Part shown: positions 61,082 through 64,000 of the stretch, in pieces
How positions within the stretch are numbered: the first letter of the stretch is position 1
Layout of the letters: every line of letters starts with the position of its first letter
NCBI GenBank assembly: GCA_963565915.1
Contig: OY751488.1
Span: 372,001 to 436,000 of the forward strand
Source: Entoloma clypeatum
Taxonomy: Eukaryota > Basidiomycota > Agaricomycetes > Agaricales > Entolomataceae
Direction: 5' to 3'
DNA length: 64,000 nt
Program-made: the position numbers and the translations under genes
The notes under the pieces: generated by a model
Databases searched by the model: none
What the model saw: the letters and a program-made list of their open reading frames with translations, nothing else
Told to the model about the DNA's origin: nothing

Positions 61082-64000
61082 GGCAGCTAAGGGAGAACCC
61101 TCAGATGAAGTACCGGCAGAACAGGTTGTCCCCCGGAAATATCACAAATATCTATCAGTCTTTGAAAAGAAAGCATCGGAGAGATTACCAATCAGGAAAC
61201 CATGGGATCACGCTATAGACTTAAAACCGGATTTTGTACCAAAAAAGGCCAAAGTCTATCCCCTGTCACTGGATGAAAGGAAAGAAGTATCCAAATTTGT
61301 AAACGATCAATTACGCAAAGGATATATTCGACCTACCAAGTCACCACAAACTTCGCCAGTATTCTTTATACCCAAAAAAGACGGCAAGAAATGAATGGTA
61401 CAGGATTACCGACACATTAACAGCTGGACTGTTCGCAATAATTATCCACTCCCGTTGATTCCGGAATTGATCGATAAATTAAAGGGAAAGAAAAGGTTTA
61501 CCAAAATGGACCTCAGATGGGGGTATAACAATGTACGCATCAAAGAAGGAGACAAGTGGAAAGCGGCATTTACAACCCCAGATGGAGCCTTCGAACCAAC
61601 AGTTATGTTCTTCGGATTAAATAATTCCCCAAGCACGTTTCAAACTATGATGAACGACATATTTAGAGACTTGATTGATCAAGGAGACGTAGTTATCTAT
61701 ATTGATGATATATTGGTAGCAACTGAAGGAGAAAAAGGACACAGTGAAATTGTGGAGGAAATTCTAAAAAGGTTATGGGAAAACAACTTATTCTTAAAAC
61801 CGGGAAAATGTTTCTTTGACAGAGACGAAATAGAGTTCTTAGGGTTAATTATTGGGAAAGACGGAATTCGAATGGATCCTTCAAAAGTAGACGCCATCAA
61901 ACAATGGCCAAGACCAACAAAAGTCAAAGAAGTCCAGTCGTTTCTAGGATTGGCCAATTTCTATCGAAGATTTGTCAAAGACTTCTCTAAAGTGGCAGGG
62001 CCATTACATAAATTAACAAGAAAAGAAACAATCTGGAATTGGAAAGAGGAACAGAAGGAAGCATTTGATATGCTAAAGAAATTATTTACGGAAGCACCTA
62101 TATTAGTATCTCCCGATCCGGATCAGAAGTTGAGAGTAGAATCAGATGCATCGGACTTTGCTACAGGAGCAATTCTATCTATGGAATGTGAGGATGAGAA
62201 ATGGAGGCCATGTGCCTTTCTATCTAAAGGATTGAATGACGTGGAACGAAATTACGATGTACACGATAAAGAAATGCTAGGCATAATTCGAGCGCTGGAA
62301 GCATGGAGACACCACCTTGAAGGAGCCAAACATGAGGCCGAGATCTGGACCGATCATAAAAACCTCGAGTACTTCATGCAGGGATGAAAGCTTAATCGCA
62401 GACAAGCACACTGGGTGTTGTATCTAACATGTTTCAATTTCAAATTAATACACAAGGCTGGCACCTCAATGGGAAAGGCGGATGCTCTTTCGAGAAGGGT
62501 CGATCATAGAAAGGGGGTGGAAAATGACAATGAAGACGTAACATTATTAAAACCCGAATACTTCCACTTGCGAGCAATGGATCGAGGTCACATACTTATT
62601 GATGGACAAGAAAGTAAACTATTAAAACGCATCAGGGATGCCAAGGAGTTTGATGAACAAATGTTGAAAGCAGTGGAAGAGTTAAAAAAAACAAATACCA
62701 AAACATTGCACGCAGATGAATGGCACGAAGAGCAGGGACTCTGGTTACATAGAGGAAAGGTTTATGTTCTGAAAAGTCAGGAACTCAGGGAGGAAATAAT
62801 TAAATTACACCACGACAACCCAGTTGCAGGACACCCAGGGCAGTGGAAGACCCTGGAATTGGTTACACATAATTATTGGTGGCCTAGTATTACAAACATG
62901 GTCAAAGCATACATTGAGGGCTGCGACAGATGTCAATGATCAAAAAACGTGCCTCAACCGCTAGCCGGTAAATTAAAAGCAAACACGGAACATGCAGGAC
63001 CATGGAAACATGTTACAGCAGATTTTACTGTAGGACTCCCAGAAGCTCAGGGGCACAACACAGTATTAGTCGTGGCTTGCAGATCGACAAAGCAATCACA
63101 CTTTATCAAAACATGCAATGAAGTCTCAGCAGAAGGATTAGCTAAACTATATTGGGACGAAGTCTGGAAACTTCATGGACTGCCGGAATCGTTAATGTCA
63201 GACCGAGGACCACAATTTGCGGCAATATTTATGAAGGAACTAGATAAAATATTGGGGATCACAACTAAATTATCAACGGCATATCATCCGCAAACAGACG
63301 GACAGACGGAACACATCAACCAGGAGTTGGAGCAATATCTAAGATCATTTATTTCCCATCAGCAAACAGATTGGCCCGAATGGATGGCAACCGCGGAGTT
63401 CGCCTATAATAATAAAATTCACATGGCAACTCAGTTTTCGCTGTTCTATGTAAATTATGGGTTTAACCCTAGGATGGGCGTAGAACCTCGGAGGGCAGAA
63501 AAGTCAGAACTGGGAAAAGAATTTGCAGAGCGAATGAAGAAGATTCATGAGGAGGCAGAAGCGGCGCTAGTAAAAGCACGAGAAGAGATGGAATGGTATG
63601 TGAACCTGAAACAGGGTGATGCACCAGTTTACAAAGTTGGCGACAAAGTTTGGTTATCGACTAAAGACCTGAAGTTGAACCGACCCTTAAAGAAACTTGC
63701 CAAATGATGGATCGGACCCTATACCATAACCAAAATCATTTCGTCACACGCTGTAGAACTTAAATTACCAAAAACTTGGAAAATCCACCCGGTTATCAAT
63801 GTATCACGGATCCGGTTATTTAAAGAACCACTATTTAAATCACAAAGAGTGCAAGCACCAAATCCCATAGTTATCAATGGCGAAGATGTCACTAAAGTTA
63901 TTGACTCAATGTTGAAGAGAGGAAAGCTGGAATATTTAGTGCAATGGGAGGGTCTGACTCAGGACCACAACACATAGGAACCCAAGGATCACCTGGAACA
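61082..64000 (+). pseudogene. Gypsy-2 pol, RT-RNase H-integrase-chromodomain
   Basis: One frame runs from the Gypsy-1C junction to the window end, broken by stops at about 61394, 62385, 62937 and 63706 (TGA) and 63975 (TAG). [12 protein letters not shown] then VQDYRHINSWTV, FFGLNNSPSTFQTMM and YIDDILVA near 61698. RNase H: ESDASDFATGAIL. Integrase: HPGQWKTLELVTHNYWWPSI with CDRCQ, VTADFTVGLP, SDRGPQFAAIF. The chromodomain begins near 63880 (KLEYLVQWEGLTQDH) and is cut by the window end. Four stops fit CGA-to-TGA and one TGG-to-TAG. Confidence 0.9.

Larger units (their letters stand above)
51990..64000 (+). mobile_element. Gypsy-2: second Ty3/gypsy family, split by Gypsy-1C
   Basis: gag (51996-53099), protease (53096-53967) and, after Gypsy-1C, RT, RNase H, integrase and chromodomain (61077 to the window end) run in order on the plus strand. 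The frame is continuous across the CTCAG duplication. I see no 5' LTR upstream of gag; a coding-like host sequence lies there instead, so the copy may be 5'-truncated. The 3' LTR would lie beyond the window. Its base composition is more AT-rich than Gypsy-1. Confidence 0.85.

Overview
This window looks like a repeat-dense stretch of a basidiomycete, most likely Agaricomycete, genome. The evidence is short introns of about 50-60 bp, chromodomain Ty3/gypsy elements, Tad1-like LINEs, Copia elements with a basidiomycete-style gag knuckle, and hAT transposons. I see no marker that fixes the species. No ordinary intact housekeeping gene is visible. Almost everything is a transposable element, and many sit inside one another.

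Layout. (1) 391-7887: a PHD-finger gene split by a gypsy element (Gypsy-1A, 668-7554, target duplication AGATG). (2) 8518-9012: a minus-strand coiled-coil ORF. (3) About 9575-35061: one 5'-truncated LINE cut by four insertions. These are a small LINE derivative (9615-11088), a Copia element (12697-28839, TSD CTATT), a hAT-type element (29237-31671) and a small MITE (34278-34601). The Copia element itself holds Gypsy-1B (14842-22663, TSD GTGTA), a TIR-like element (23406-25253) and a hAT-type element (26049-27829, TSD CGATGATG). (4) 35062-36421: start of another LINE. (5) 36422-48988: MITEs and two pieces of an old Copia that seem to flank one further element. Inside that lies an 8.4-kb hAT transposon (37991-46371, TSD CATGGTGC) with a transposase and a gene for an Spt5-like NGN/KOW protein, followed by another hAT-type element (46635-48412, TSD TCCATATA). 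(6) 48619-50884: more hAT-type elements. (7) 51990 to the window end: a second gypsy family (Gypsy-2), split by Gypsy-1C (53968-61076, TSD CTCAG).

Three copies of one gypsy family (1A, 1B, 1C) allow comparison. 1C has open gag, pol and a 3' ORF and could be autonomous. 1A and 1B share stop codons, a frameshift and an internal integrase-tail duplication but have different target duplications, so a defective copy seems to have been mobilised in trans. 1B is a chimera of the 1A and 1C types. The leader of the family is complementary to the predicted RNA 5' end inside the LTR, which is the Tf1/sushi self-priming arrangement.

The two most unusual signals are these. First, a set of non-autonomous TIR elements (23406-25253, 26049-27829, 29237-31671, 46635-48412, 49277-50884, and probably 37013-37990 and its continuation) each carry a minisatellite built on GCCCAACGGCC. 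Second, a hAT transposon with clear TIRs and 8-bp TSD contains an Spt5-like gene. Many ORFs are broken by CGA-to-TGA changes, which points to CpG methylation decay or RIP-like mutation.
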